Shown: piece by piece, positions 42,352 through 51,900 of the stretch
Position numbering within the stretch: position 1 is the stretch's first letter
Layout of the letters: each line of letters begins with the position of its first letter
Assembly: GCA_035623985.1 (NCBI GenBank)
Contig: DASPSJ010000095.1
Coordinates: forward strand, 1-64,000
Direction of reading: 5' to 3'
From: DAHUYF01 sp035623985
GTDB lineage: Bacteria; Pseudomonadota; Alphaproteobacteria; ATCC43930; CGMCC-115725
Length of the DNA: 64,000 nucleotides
Position numbers and translations under genes: made by a program
The notes under the pieces: model-generated
Database searches by the model: none
What the model was told of the DNA's origin: nothing
The model's input: only the letters and a program-made list of their open reading frames with translations

Positions 42352-44262
42352 TCAAATTCCCCCGTGAATGAGGCCGAAATTGATCCGGAAGCGGCTCTCA
42401 TCGCCCTTCCGTCCCGCCTTCCACGCCGCTCTGCCCTTGCCAAACCCGCTCGCGGCATAGTGATGGCGCTGGCGCTTTTCCCGCTTGTCACCGATATGGT
42501 TGTGGATGGCATAGCGGATTTTCGGATCCGGGCGCTTGCCGTGCTCGTCGAGCGGCTGCTGCGAGATGAGCAGGGTGACGCCGCCGCGCAAGGGAAATTG
42601 CCCGGCGGCGGGATTGTCTTCATCGAGATTTGCCCGGCGCGTCTGCACCACCTCGACGACCATGTCGACCTTGAGGCCGCCATCCGAGCCGATGCGGAAG
42701 GTGGGATGGAACGACGGCACGTCGATGTCTTCGCCTCGATCCCTCATGTCGAAGCCGAGCGCCTGGGCGTTCTCCTTCACGTATGTGCGTAGGACTCGGC
42801 CGACCTTGTTCTTCTCCCGTCTGGTAAGGCCGTTGGGATCGCCGAAGACGAGCCCCGTGATCGCCGGAAGCGCGTCGGGTTGGATCCGGTCCCAGCAGAG
42901 CGCGTCTTCGGAGAAGAAGGCCGCGCCCTCGGCGACGATGCCGCGCAGCCGGAAAGCCTGCATGAAGGCGTCGCGAATGCCCTCGGGATCCTCGGGGTCC
43001 ATGTCGAGATGCGCGGTGATGATGGCGCGCAGGAAGTCGCCGAAGGCGATGTCGACGGGCGGGCAATAGTCGAGCGCGCGCACGCAGATCGAGAAGAAGG
43101 TGTTGGCCGTCCGGCTCGCCTCCGCCGCCAGCATCTGGGCGAGCGGGCCCGGCAGATCCTCCGGCCGGGCCGAGCCGCCGCCCGCGCGGAAGATGCGGAA
43201 GAGGTCGGCGGTGCGCCGCGTATAGGTCGAGAAATAGGCGTCGAAGACGGCCGCGACCAGAATCGCGCCGCGGTCATGGGGCTCGGTCTTAACGTTGATG
43301 TCGTCGGAATTCACCGGCGTGCCGAGCGCGCTGCGCAGTCCCGAATGCATGCCCGAGGCTTGGCCGAACTGCTGCGCAAGCTGGATCAGCGGGTTCGGCG
43401 CGGCGATCTGCGCCTGGATGACCGCCGGCGCGGCGCCCGCGGCGGCTTCGGGCGTCATGTAGAATTGAAAGAGCGCGCCGCCCGTCTTCTGGAGCGTGTC
43501 GAGCAGCGCTTCCTTGTGCGAGAAATGGCGGAAGAGCGCGGCGAGATCGGCAAACGCCTCGTGGAAGGCCGGCACGTCGATGTTGGTCGGCTCGGTGAAG
43601 TATGTGCGGATGCCGTCCACGATCGCATGCGTCGTCTCGTGGGCGATGATGTCGTGCGACAGGCAGGTGAACACCGTCTGGCCCGGGAAATTGCTCCCGG
43701 GCTTCGTCATGCTGGCGCGGAAATAGCCGAAGAGGATGCCGTGCGCCTCGGGGCTGTAGAAGGCGTTGGCCTGGTACATCGCGTGCGGAAAGAGCAGCAG
43801 GCGGTGAATGGTGCCCGTGGGCGTCTTGCCGCGCTGGCGGGGAGGGCGCTCCAGGCGCCAATGGATGCGCCGTCCGAGCGCGGTCTCGAAACGCTGTAAG
43901 GTCTCGGCGGCGACCGCATAGACCATCTGCTGGTGAAATCGCGGATCGGATTCGGTGGGATCGACGCCGCCTTGGATCAGGATGCGGGGATCGTCGAGAT
44001 CGACCGGCTTGTAATAAGTCTTGTGGGTGCCGTCGTAATCGATGACCGCCAGCTTCTCGCCGACCGGCCCCGGCGCGAGCTTCTCGTAGCGCAGCAGGAC
44101 GCTCATGACGTTGCCCACGAGATGGCCGGCGCTGGGATCGAAGGCGTAGACCTTGAGCGGGCGCTGGCTGGGCTGGGGAACGGCGGTCGTCGGCGCAAAG
44201 ATGTCGGCCGGCGCCGGCAGCGCGGCCGTCCGGCCGCGCGAGGCAGGATGTCGTCTCGCCAT
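42352..44262 (-). CDS. HExxH zinc metallopeptidase (gluzincin type)
   Basis: A 636-residue protein. The zinc motif HETTH lies at residues 208-212 (SHDIIAHETTHAIVDG), with the third ligand probably Glu235 in FHEAFADLAALF, the gluzincin arrangement (HExxH-x22-E). No signal peptide is evident, so it may act in the cytoplasm, perhaps as a conflict-system protease (inference). The C-terminal 150 residues after VLRTYVKENAQALGF form a separate beta-rich region. Two bases separate its stop from the MBL gene's ATG, so the pair is an operon. An inverted repeat lies upstream. Confidence 0.8.
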   Translation of the reverse strand: MARRHPASRGRTAALPAPADIFAPTTAVPQPSQRPLKVYAFDPSAGHLVGNVMSVLLRYEKLAPGPVGEKLAVIDYDGTHKTYYKPVDLDDPRILIQGGVDPTESDPRFHQQMVYAVAAETLQRFETALGRRIHWRLERPPRQRGKTPTGTIHRLLLFPHAMYQANAFYSPEAHGILFGYFRASMTKPGSNFPGQTVFTCLSHDIIAHETTHAIVDGIRTYFTEPTNIDVPAFHEAFADLAALFRHFSHKEALLDTLQKTGGALFQFYMTPEAAAGAAPAVIQAQIAAPNPLIQLAQQFGQASGMHSGLRSALGTPVNSDDINVKTEPHDRGAILVAAVFDAYFSTYTRRTADLFRIFRAGGGSARPEDLPGPLAQMLAAEASRTANTFFSICVRALDYCPPVDIAFGDFLRAIITAHLDMDPEDPEGIRDAFMQAFRLRGIVAEGAAFFSEDALCWDRIQPDALPAITGLVFGDPNGLTRREKNKVGRVLRTYVKENAQALGFDMRDRGEDIDVPSFHPTFRIGSDGGLKVDMVVEVVQTRRANLDEDNPAAGQFPLRGGVTLLISQQPLDEHGKRPDPKIRYAIHNHIGDKREKRQRHHYAASGFGKGRAAWKAGRKGDESRFRINFGLIHGGI

Positions 44263-44326
44263 TCGCCCCCCTTGCGAGCGTCATGTTGGAGACCGGGCGC
44301 TCGACGATTTTTCTTTTGCCACTAGT

Positions 44327-44355
44327 GCGATAAGCGACGCAAGGGAATTTATCGC
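44327..44355. promoter_or_regulatory. Inverted repeat GCGATAA-N15-TTATCGC upstream of metallopeptidase
   Basis: Perfect 7-bp arms at 44327-44333 and 44349-44355, about 65-90 bases upstream of the metallopeptidase start, in the short gene-free stretch that also holds the repeat at 44432. Spacing suits an operator for a dimeric regulator. No consensus promoter was recognised with it. Confidence 0.3.
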
Positions 44356-44431
44356 TGAGGGCAATCGGCGATAGCCTATGCCGCCCTTCCGGCGGGAGCC
44401 GTCACAAATGCTGCGGCAGGTTTGGCAGATA

Positions 44432-44524
44432 AAGATTGACTACGGAGAACACGGGGGACACGGAGAAACAAGGAATGGCAGGCCAAAATCGTCTTCTACC
44501 GCGACCGCCTCCGCGGTGAATCTT
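44432..44524. repeat. Inverted-repeat element related to 4301-4397 (copy 2)
   Basis: Left end AAGATTGACTACGGAG (44432-44447); right end in reverse complement AAGATTCACCGCGGAG (44509-44524). The interior has ACACGGGGGACACGGAG-type direct repeats, matching the CACGGAG units of the first copy. It lies between the metallopeptidase and TrcR-like genes. Ends are more diverged than in copy 1. Confidence 0.55.
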
Positions 44525-44565
44525 ATTGTCTGCGACAGCCTGGCGCCGCGACGCCGGCGCCCGAT

Positions 44566-45132
44566 TTACGCCGCCGTGTCTTCCGGGCCGGTGGCGGGCT
44601 CGGCGGTCTTCTTGCCGCGATTGGCGCGCGCCACCGCGGCGTCGAGTTCCTGCATGGTGCAGAGGCCGAGCGCCACGGGGTGGCGCGGCTTGATGTTGGG
44701 CGAGTTCCAATGGCTGCGGTCGCGCACCGCGGCGATGGTGGGCTTGGTGGTGCCCACCAATTTCGAGATCTGCCCGTCGCTGAGCTCGGGGTGGCTCTTC
44801 AGCAGCCAGGCGATGGCGTCGGGCTTGTCCTGGCGCTTGGCGATCGGCGTGTAGCGCGGGCCGCGATGCTTCACCATCGGCGCCGGCACCGCCTCGGCCG
44901 AGAGCTTGAGCCGCGCCACGGGATCCTTCTGGCAGCGCTCGACCTCCTCGAGCGTGATCTGGCCGGCGGCCACCGGGTCGAGCCCCTGCATCTGCACCGC
45001 CACCTCGCCGTCGGCGATCGCCTGCACTTCGAGCGGATGCAGCCCGCAGAACTCGCCGATCTGGTCGAAGGTGAGCGACGTGTTCTCCACGAGCCATACG
45101 GCCGTGGCCTTCGGCATGAGCGGCAGAGCCAT
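44566..45132 (-). CDS. TrcR-like DUF1013 transcriptional regulator
   Basis: A 188-residue alphaproteobacterial protein: MALPLMPKATAVWLVENTSL, FDQIGEFCGLHPLEVQAIAD, KRQDKPDAIAWLLKSHPELS and QISKLVGTTKPTIAAVRDRS followed by HWNSPNI. Two helix-turn-helix-like segments are visible. The family is nearly universal in alphaproteobacteria and is described as a cell-cycle transcriptional regulator in rhizobia. Complete. Downstream it meets the repeat element at 44432. Confidence 0.92.
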   Translation of the reverse strand: MALPLMPKATAVWLVENTSLTFDQIGEFCGLHPLEVQAIADGEVAVQMQGLDPVAAGQITLEEVERCQKDPVARLKLSAEAVPAPMVKHRGPRYTPIAKRQDKPDAIAWLLKSHPELSDGQISKLVGTTKPTIAAVRDRSHWNSPNIKPRHPVALGLCTMQELDAAVARANRGKKTAEPATGPEDTAA

Positions 45133-45256
45133 CGATTCCTCCTTGATTTACAATCCCTTAGGGTATAGGGCCGGACGGCGCCAGGGCCGCGCGGCGGTCG
45201 ACGGTCATGTCCCGGATGAGGCTATATAGTCGGCGGGAAGGCCGCTGGGAAGGCTT

Positions 45257-46258
45257 TTAGACCGTCAGCACGATCTTGCCGATATGCGCCGAGCTTTCCA
45301 TCAGCCGGTGCGCCTCTTCCGCCTCGGCGAGCGGGAAGGTGCGATAGACCTGTGGCTTCACCTTGCCTTGCTCGAGGAGCGGCCAGACCACGCGGCGCAG
45401 CGGCGCGGCAATCGCGCCTTTCTGCTCGACGCTGCGCGCGCGCAAGGTCGAGCCGGTGATGGTGCCGCGCTTCAGCAGCAGCGGCATGAGGTTGATCGCC
45501 GCCTCCGCGCCGTGCAGGAAGGCGATGAGGACGATGCGGCCTTCGACCGCGAGCGCGTTGATGTTGCGTTGCATGTAGTCGCCGCCGACCATGTCGAGGA
45601 TGACGTCGACACCGCGGCCGCCGGTCGCTTCCTTGACGATCTTGACGAAATCCTCGTGCTTGTAGTCGATGCCGCGCGTGGCGCCGAGGCGCTCCGTGGC
45701 GTGGCATTTGTCGCGGCTGCCGGCGGTGGCGAAGATCTGATGCGCGCCCAGCGCCTTGGCGAGCTGGATCGCGGTGGTGCCGATGCCGCTGGTGCCGCCA
45801 TGGATCAGCACCGTTTCGCCGGCCTTGAACTGCCCGCGCTCGAAAAGGTTGGTCCAGACGGTGAAGAAGGTCTCGGGCAGCGCCGCCGCCTCGGCCATGC
45901 CGAGGCCCTTGGGCACCGGCAGGCATTGCGGCTCCGGCGCCACGCAATAAGTGGCATAGCCGCCGCCGGTGACCAGCGCGCAGACCGCGTCGCCGAGCTT
46001 GGTGTGGTTGACGCCGAGGCCGACCGCCGCCACCGTGCCCGCGACTTCGAGGCCGGGAATGTCGGAGGCGCCCGCCGGCGGCGGATACTCGCCCTTGCGC
46101 TGCATGACGTCGGGGCGGTTGATCCCGGCCGCCGCCACCTTGATCAGCACCTCGCCGGCGCCGGGCAGCGGCATCGGCCGGCTCGCCGGCCGCAGCACTT
46201 CGGGACCGCCGGGCTCGGTGATCTCGATCGCTGTCATGGTGGCGGGAAGCGTGGTCAT
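45257..46258 (-). CDS. NAD(P)H-quinone oxidoreductase, zeta-crystallin-like
   Basis: A 333-residue zinc-independent MDR enzyme reducing quinones or enones with NADPH. Seen: MTAIEITEPGGPEVL near the start, VAAAGINRPDVMQRKGEYPP, DIPGLEVAGTVAAVG, the Rossmann loop VLIHGGTSGIGTTAIQLAKA, and C-terminal AEEAHRLMESSAHIGKIVL. No zinc-binding cysteines at the catalytic or structural positions. Start ATG 46258; an internal Met at 46237 is also possible. Divergent from a DUF1192 gene. Confidence 0.92.
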   Translation of the reverse strand: MTTLPATMTAIEITEPGGPEVLRPASRPMPLPGAGEVLIKVAAAGINRPDVMQRKGEYPPPAGASDIPGLEVAGTVAAVGLGVNHTKLGDAVCALVTGGGYATYCVAPEPQCLPVPKGLGMAEAAALPETFFTVWTNLFERGQFKAGETVLIHGGTSGIGTTAIQLAKALGAHQIFATAGSRDKCHATERLGATRGIDYKHEDFVKIVKEATGGRGVDVILDMVGGDYMQRNINALAVEGRIVLIAFLHGAEAAINLMPLLLKRGTITGSTLRARSVEQKGAIAAPLRRVVWPLLEQGKVKPQVYRTFPLAEAEEAHRLMESSAHIGKIVLTV

Positions 46259-46343
46259 GAGGGCGTCCCTTGCTGCGGCTGCGGCCGATTGCACCTCTAG
46301 CCCGACCGCGCCAGACTGGCAACAGCCAGCGCCCGGAGGAGCC

Positions 46344-46526
46344 ATGGACGAGGAAGATCTGCTGCCGCGGCATAAGAAGCCGCAGAAGAAGGACTTGACG
46401 CCGCTGGGAATCGCCGAGCTCGAAGCCTATATCGGCGCGCTCGAGGAGGAGATCGCGCGCGCCCGCGCCGAGATCGGCGCCAAGCAGAAGCAGCGCAGCG
46501 GCGCCGACGCGCTGTTCAAGCGCTAG
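46344..46526 (+). CDS. DUF1192 small protein
   Basis: A 60-residue protein, MDEEDLLPRHKKPQKKDLTP followed by GIAELEAYIGALEEEIARARAEI, the standard DUF1192 layout: basic N terminus and a coiled-coil helix. Common in alphaproteobacteria, function unknown. CCGGAGGAGCC precedes the ATG. Confidence 0.9.
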   Translation: MDEEDLLPRHKKPQKKDLTPLGIAELEAYIGALEEEIARARAEIGAKQKQRSGADALFKR

Positions 46527-46582
46527 CCCGGCCGGGCGAGGGCGTGCCGCGGCAAGGCGCCCTGCCGTTTCCGCTTCAGCAT

Positions 46583-46704
46583 CTCTTAACCAGCCCGCGC
46601 GATACTCCGGCCGCCGCCCGGGGCTCGGCCCCGTTTGCTTTCCGGCATCGCAGGCACCTTGCGGCCTTGCACGTTAAGAGGGGCCGTCACTCGCTGACGG
46701 CCCC
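46583..46704 (+). other. Candidate structured leader upstream of the PLP enzyme
   Basis: CTCTTAAC at 46583-46590 can pair with GTTAAGAG at 46673-46680, enclosing a GC-rich, hairpin-capable 82-base stretch. It is followed directly by a strong stem GGGGCCGTCA-CTCGC-TGACGGCCCC at 46680-46704. The arrangement, 85 bases before a sulfur-amino-acid gene, suggests leader control. It does not match SAM-II closely enough to be named. Confidence 0.35.
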
Positions 46705-46788
46705 GCGCCGCTTTCGGCCGGCGGATACAGTCCTCGCCGCATTTCGTGTATGGTGGCTCTTTCTGGGTGTTCCAGCATGGGAGCCGCC

Positions 46789-48105
46789 ATGGCCGAGGCC
46801 AAGTTTCCCAAATTCGCCACGCTGGCGCTCCATGCCGGCCAGCGGCCCGATCCCGTCACCGGCGCGCGCGCCGTGCCGATCTATCAGACGACGAGCTACG
46901 TCTTCCGCGACAGCGATCACGCCGCCGCGCTCTTCAATCTGGAGGAGCCCGGCTATATCTATTCGCGCATCGCCAACCCCACCGTCGCCGTGCTGGAGGA
47001 GCGGCTCGCCGCGCTCGAAGGCGGCGTCGGCTCCGTCTGCACCGCGAGCGGCCAGGCGGCGCTGCATCTCGCCATCGCCACCTTGATGGGGGCGGGCGGC
47101 CACATCGTCGCCGCCGCCTCGCTCTATGGCGGCTCGGTCAACCTGCTGCGGCTGACCTTGCCGCGCTTCGGCATCACGGCGAGCCTCGTCGATCCCCGCG
47201 ATCCCCGCGCCTTTGCCGCGGCGATCCGGCCCGAGACGCGCCTCGTCTTCGCCGAAATCCTCGGCAATCCCGGGCTCGAGGTGCTCGATATCGCCGCCGC
47301 GGCGGCGGTGGCGCATGACGCGGGTCTGCCGCTGCTGGTGGACGCCACCTTCGCCACGCCCTATCTCTGCCGGCCGATCGAGCATGGCTGCGACCTCGTC
47401 ATGCATTCCGCGACCAAGTGGCTCGGCGGCCACGGCGTCGCCATCGGCGGCGCCCTCATCGATGGCGGGCGCTTCGACTGGCGGGCCTCGGGAAAATTCC
47501 CGACCTTGAGCGAGCCCTATGCCGGCTATCACGGCATCGATTTTTCCGCCGAGTTCGGGCCGCAAGCCTTCATCATGCGCGCCCGCGCCGAGGGCTTGCG
47601 CGATTTCGGCGCCTGCATGAGCCCGGCCAACGCCTTCCACCTCCTTCAGGGGATCGAGACCCTGCCGCTGCGCATGGCGCAGCACATCGCCAATACGCGC
47701 CGCGTGCTCGACTTCCTCACCGCCTCCGACGCCGTCGCCTGGGTGCTCCATCCCGATCTCGCGAGCCATCCCGACCATGCGCTGGCCGGGCGCCTGATGC
47801 CGCGCGGCGGCGGCGCGATCATCAGCTTCGGCATCAAGGGCGGCCGCGCCGCCGGCCGGCGCTTCATCGACAGCCTCAAGCTCGTCTCCCATCTCGCCAA
47901 TGTCGGCGACGCCAAGACGCTGGTGATCCATCCCGCCAGCACCACGCATCAGCAGCTCGACGCCGCGGCGCTCGCCGCCGCCGGCATCGGCGAGGACATG
48001 GTGCGCCTGTCCGTCGGCCTCGAGGACGCCGAGGACATCATCGACGACCTCGCCCAGGCGCTGCGCGCGGCGCGGAAAGCGTCGCTGCGTCCGGCGGCGG
48101 AATAG
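46789..48105 (+). CDS. PLP-dependent Cys/Met-metabolism enzyme, O-acetylhomoserine sulfhydrylase-like
   Basis: A 438-residue fold-type I PLP enzyme. Seen: TLALHAGQRPDPVTGARAVP, IYQTTSYVFRDSDHAAALFN, YIYSRIANPTVAVLEERLAALEGG, TASGQAALHLAIATL, and PLP lysine in VMHSATKWLGGHG. The FNLEEPGYIYSRI-NPT context is that of O-acetylhomoserine aminocarboxypropyltransferases, which make homocysteine from O-acetylhomoserine and sulfide. ATG 46789 has GGGAG five bases upstream; earlier in-frame ATGs at 46777 and 46750 are possible. Downstream alpha/beta hydrolase is likely cotranscribed. Confidence 0.9.
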   Translation: MAEAKFPKFATLALHAGQRPDPVTGARAVPIYQTTSYVFRDSDHAAALFNLEEPGYIYSRIANPTVAVLEERLAALEGGVGSVCTASGQAALHLAIATLMGAGGHIVAAASLYGGSVNLLRLTLPRFGITASLVDPRDPRAFAAAIRPETRLVFAEILGNPGLEVLDIAAAAAVAHDAGLPLLVDATFATPYLCRPIEHGCDLVMHSATKWLGGHGVAIGGALIDGGRFDWRASGKFPTLSEPYAGYHGIDFSAEFGPQAFIMRARAEGLRDFGACMSPANAFHLLQGIETLPLRMAQHIANTRRVLDFLTASDAVAWVLHPDLASHPDHALAGRLMPRGGGAIISFGIKGGRAAGRRFIDSLKLVSHLANVGDAKTLVIHPASTTHQQLDAAALAAAGIGEDMVRLSVGLEDAEDIIDDLAQALRAARKASLRPAAE

Positions 48106-48114
48106 GCCGGCCTC

Positions 48115-48903
48115 ATGGAGTTCGTCCTCGACGGCAGGCGCGTCTATGCCGGCACCGGCGGGCGCGTGGGCGATCCCGCCGCGCCCGTGGTCGTGCTGCT
48201 GCACGGCGCTGGCATGGACCACACCATCTTCGCTGCGCAGGCGCGCGCGCTGGCCCATCGCGGGCGCAGCGTGCTCGCTTTCGATCTCCCCGGCCACGGC
48301 CGCAGCGAGGGGCCGGCGCTGGCGAGCATCGCCGCGCTTGCCGAATGGGTGCTCGCCGCCGCTTCGGCATGCGGCGCCGAGCGCTTTCGCCTTGCCGGGC
48401 ACAGCATGGGCGCGCTCGTCGCGCTCGAGGCGGCGGCGCGGGGCGGCGCGCGGGTGGAAGCCCTGGCGCTGATCGGCTTCGCGCCGGAGATGCGCGTCCA
48501 TCCCGATCTGCTGGCCGCCGCGCGCGCCGGCGCGCCGATGGCGGTCGAGCTGATGACCGGCTGGAGCTTCGCCGCCGCGGGCCAGCTCGGCGGCGCGCGG
48601 ATGCCGGGCGTCTTTCTTCCCGGCAGCGCGCTCCGCCTGCTCGAACGCGCCGACAAGGAGAGCCTCGCCGCCGACCTTGCCGCCTGCGATGCCTATCGCG
48701 GCGCCGCCGACTCGGCGGGGAGAATCCGCTGTCCGGTGCTGCTGCTCCTGGGCGGCGCCGATCGCATGACCCCGGCGGCGCAGGCGCGGAGCTTTGCGCC
48801 GCGCTTTGCCGATGCGCGCGTCAGCGTGCTGCCGGCGGCGGGGCATCTGCCGATGATCGAGGAGCCCGGCCCTTGCCTCGCGGCGTTGCAGGAGGTGCTC
48901 TGA
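48115..48903 (+). CDS. Alpha/beta hydrolase
   Basis: A 262-residue soluble hydrolase. Seen: VVVLLHGAGMDHTIF (oxyanion HG), FDLPGHGRSEGP, nucleophile elbow LAGHSMGAL, acid Asp in LLLGGADRMTP, and catalytic His in AAGHLPMIEEP. Nine bases separate it from the PLP enzyme gene, so they form a short operon. Homoserine acetyltransferase also has this fold, but length and motifs here fit a general esterase/lipase. Substrate unknown. Confidence 0.9.
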   Translation: MEFVLDGRRVYAGTGGRVGDPAAPVVVLLHGAGMDHTIFAAQARALAHRGRSVLAFDLPGHGRSEGPALASIAALAEWVLAAASACGAERFRLAGHSMGALVALEAAARGGARVEALALIGFAPEMRVHPDLLAAARAGAPMAVELMTGWSFAAAGQLGGARMPGVFLPGSALRLLERADKESLAADLAACDAYRGAADSAGRIRCPVLLLLGGADRMTPAAQARSFAPRFADARVSVLPAAGHLPMIEEPGPCLAALQEVL

Positions 48904-48988
48904 CGGCCGGCATATACCACTGGTTGACGCGACTCACGAGATAGGCGACTCTCCGCCATTCCCTTAATACGAAGGGAGCGGGTCGACG

Positions 48989-51900
48989 TTGCGAAGAGTG
49001 TGGGGGACCCTTCTGTCCGGGCCGGCGCTGTCGGCGGCCTGGCTTGCGGCATGTGCCATCTACATCCATACGCAGGTCGGCTGGGGCGTGCTGGCGGCGA
49101 TGCTGCCGAACGAGATCGCCATCGCCGTGCTCGGCGTCACGCTGCCGCTGGCCTTCCTCTGGGTCGTCACTACCTTCCGCCACCGCGCCGCCGAGCTTGC
49201 CGCCGCCGCCGAGCGCCTGGCCGAGCGCGTCGATGCCTTTGCCTTCCCCTCCGAGCAGGCCGAGGCGCGCGCCCGCGCCGCCGGCGAGACGCTGCATCGC
49301 CAGGCCGAGGAGCTCGCCGCCACCGTCAGCGCCGCGGCGGGGCGGCTGGAGCAGACGGCAAGCGGCCTCGGCGCCCGCATGGCCGAGATTCTCGCCACGG
49401 TGAGCGGCGCCACCGAGCGCGCCGAGCGCAGCCGCGGCGGGCTCGAGGCGGCGGCGGGCACCATCGAGCGCTTGGCGGCGGCCATCGGCTCGCACGCCGC
49501 CCAGATCGAGAAATCCGCCGGGCGCGACCTCTCCGCCGCGACCGAGCGGCTGGCCGGCCAGGTGGCGGTGGTGGAGACCGTGGTCGAGCGCGCTTTCACC
49601 GCCAGCGGCGACCGCATCGCCGGCCGCGCCAGCGAGCTGCAAGCGAGCGTCATCGACGCCTTCGAGCGCGCCGCCGACCGCACCGCGCAGGAGCTCGACC
49701 GCGTCAGCGACCGGCTGACGCGCGAGGCCGCCGCCGCCGCCGACCGCGTCGCCGGCGAGATCGGCGCCTTCGAGGCGATGGTGGCGCGCAGCACCGTCGC
49801 GGCGAGCGAGCGCCTGGCCGAGCAGGGCGACGCGGTCGAGCAGGCTCTCGGCCAGGTCTCGGCGCGGCTCGACGTCTCGGCGAGCCAGATCGCAAGCGCG
49901 GCGCGGCGCGGCGCCGACGCGCTCCACGCCGAGACCGAAGCCTTGCTCGTCGCGTCCGACAAGGCGGCGGCGCAGGCCGAGGTGCTCGCCTCCACCTTCC
50001 GCAACTATGCCGCCGACCTGACGCGCCATACCGAGCAGAGCGCGAGCCAGGCGGAGCTGCTGGGCAGCACCTTCGCGCGCCAGGCGCAGGCGCTGCGCAA
50101 CGCCGCCGCCGAGGCGCTGGCGCGCGTCAAGGAGGGCAGCGAGGTCTTCGGCGGCAATGCCGAGCATCTCGCCGCCGCGGCGCGCAACGCCAGCGCGCGC
50201 GTCGAGGAGGTGAGCGAGGCGCTGCGCCAACAGGCGCGCGACCTGCTCGCTGCGTCCGAGCAATCGGCGGTCCGCGTCCAGTCGGTGGGCGAATCGCTGC
50301 GCCAGCGCAGCCAGGATATTTCCGCCGTGGTGCAGGGCACCCTCGCCACGGTGCGCCAGGCCGTCGACGGCTTCCGCGAGAGCGGCGAGGCGCTCACCGG
50401 CTCGGCCGATCAGGCGGCGACCAAGGTCGGCGAGGCCGCGAGCGGGCTGCGCGGGCAGGCGAGCGACTTGCAGGCGATCGCCGATCAGGCGACGGCCAAG
50501 ATGCGGCGCGCCGGCGAGACCTTCGATCAGCAGGCCGACCGGCTCGCCGGCGCCTCGGCCGAGGCGAGCGCCGCGCTCGTCGCCGTCGGCGAGACGCTCG
50601 GCCAGCACATGGACCAGGTGAAGGACGGCACCGAGGCGGCGGTGGCGCAGGTGGCGCAGCTCCACGACGGCTTCACCCAGCAGCTCGGCCGGCTCAACGC
50701 CGCGCGCAGCGCGGTCGCCGCTCAGGTCGCCGAGATCCGCAGCGCGCTCCAGCAGCAGACGCAGGAGCTCGGCCGCGCCTCCGAGGCGGTGGTGCAGCGC
50801 TCGACCCAGGTGGGCGACGCTTTCCGCGAGCATTCGCGCCTGCTGCGGGATGCCGCCGCCGAGGCGAGCACGCAGGCCGAGGCGATGGCGGTGGTGATGC
50901 AGCGCCAGGTGCGCGAGCTGCACGCCGTCGCCGACAACCTTTCCTCGCTGACCGCCTCGATCAACGAGACGCTCCAGGCCGGCTCCGGCGAAGTGACGCA
51001 GGCGAGCGACCGCGCCCGCGGCAGGATCGAGGAGATCGGCCAGTTTCTTGCCGAGCAGACGCGCGCGGTGGCCCAGGCGAGCGAGGTGGCGGGGCTGCGC
51101 CTTGGCCAGAGCGGCGACCTGCTGCGCCAGCGCGCGGGCGAGGTGCATGAGGTCGCCGACCGCGCCGCCGCCAGGCTCGGCGAACTCGGCGACCGCTTCA
51201 CCGAGCGCAGCCAGCAGGTGGCCGGCGCCAGCGACGCCGCGGGCGCGAGGCTGCGCGAGGCCGGCGCGTTCTTCCGCCAGCAGGCGCAGGATCTCGCCGC
51301 CACCGCCGACCGCGTCGCGACGCGGCTGCAGGATGCCAGCGAGCACGTCAACGAGCGCGCCGCCGCGGTGGCCGGCGCCGGCGATCTCGTCGCCAACCGG
51401 CTGCAGGAGCTGAGCGAGGCCGCGCGCAATCAGGCGAACAACCTAACCGTGGCGTCGGAGGCCGCGGCGAGCAAGGGCGAGCAGATGAACGAGGCGCTGC
51501 GCCGCCAGCTCCGCGATCTCGCCGCCGCCGCCGAGCATACCGGCAGCCAGCTCGGCGACGTGCGCAACGCGCTGCGCGAGCAGACCACCGAGCTCAACGG
51601 CGCCACCGACAAGGCGGTGGAGCGGCTGCGCGACATCGCCGACACCTTCCGCCGCCATTCCGGCGACCTCATCGCCGCCGCCGACCGCGCCGGCGTCAAG
51701 GCCAAGGACGCGGCGGCGCTGTTCGAGACGCAGACCGAGACCTTGCTCAAGGCGGCGGGCGACGCCGCGACCGAGGCGCAGCGGGTGCGCGAGACGGCGA
51801 TCCAGGCGCAGCAGGATACCTTCCTCAAGGCCGCCACCTTCATCATCGAGACCTTGCAGTCGATCGCCGTCGACCTCAACCGCGTGCTCGACCAGAGCAT

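Noticed and set aside
44263..44565. An unannotated gene between the metallopeptidase and TrcR-like genes
   Set aside because: Frames here are short and run through the inverted-repeat element; no motif, codon character or ribosome site supports a gene.
46583..46704. A SAM-II riboswitch
   Set aside because: The GTTAAGAGGGG end is vaguely similar but the characteristic pairing and conserved loop bases are not seen; kept only as an unnamed structured leader.
48821..51346. An 841-codon minus-strand open frame opposite the coiled-coil gene
   Set aside because: It is the mirror of the helical repeat sequence; translation lacks any motif, while the plus-strand frame has two membrane helices, a uniform heptad-like composition and a distinct end domain.
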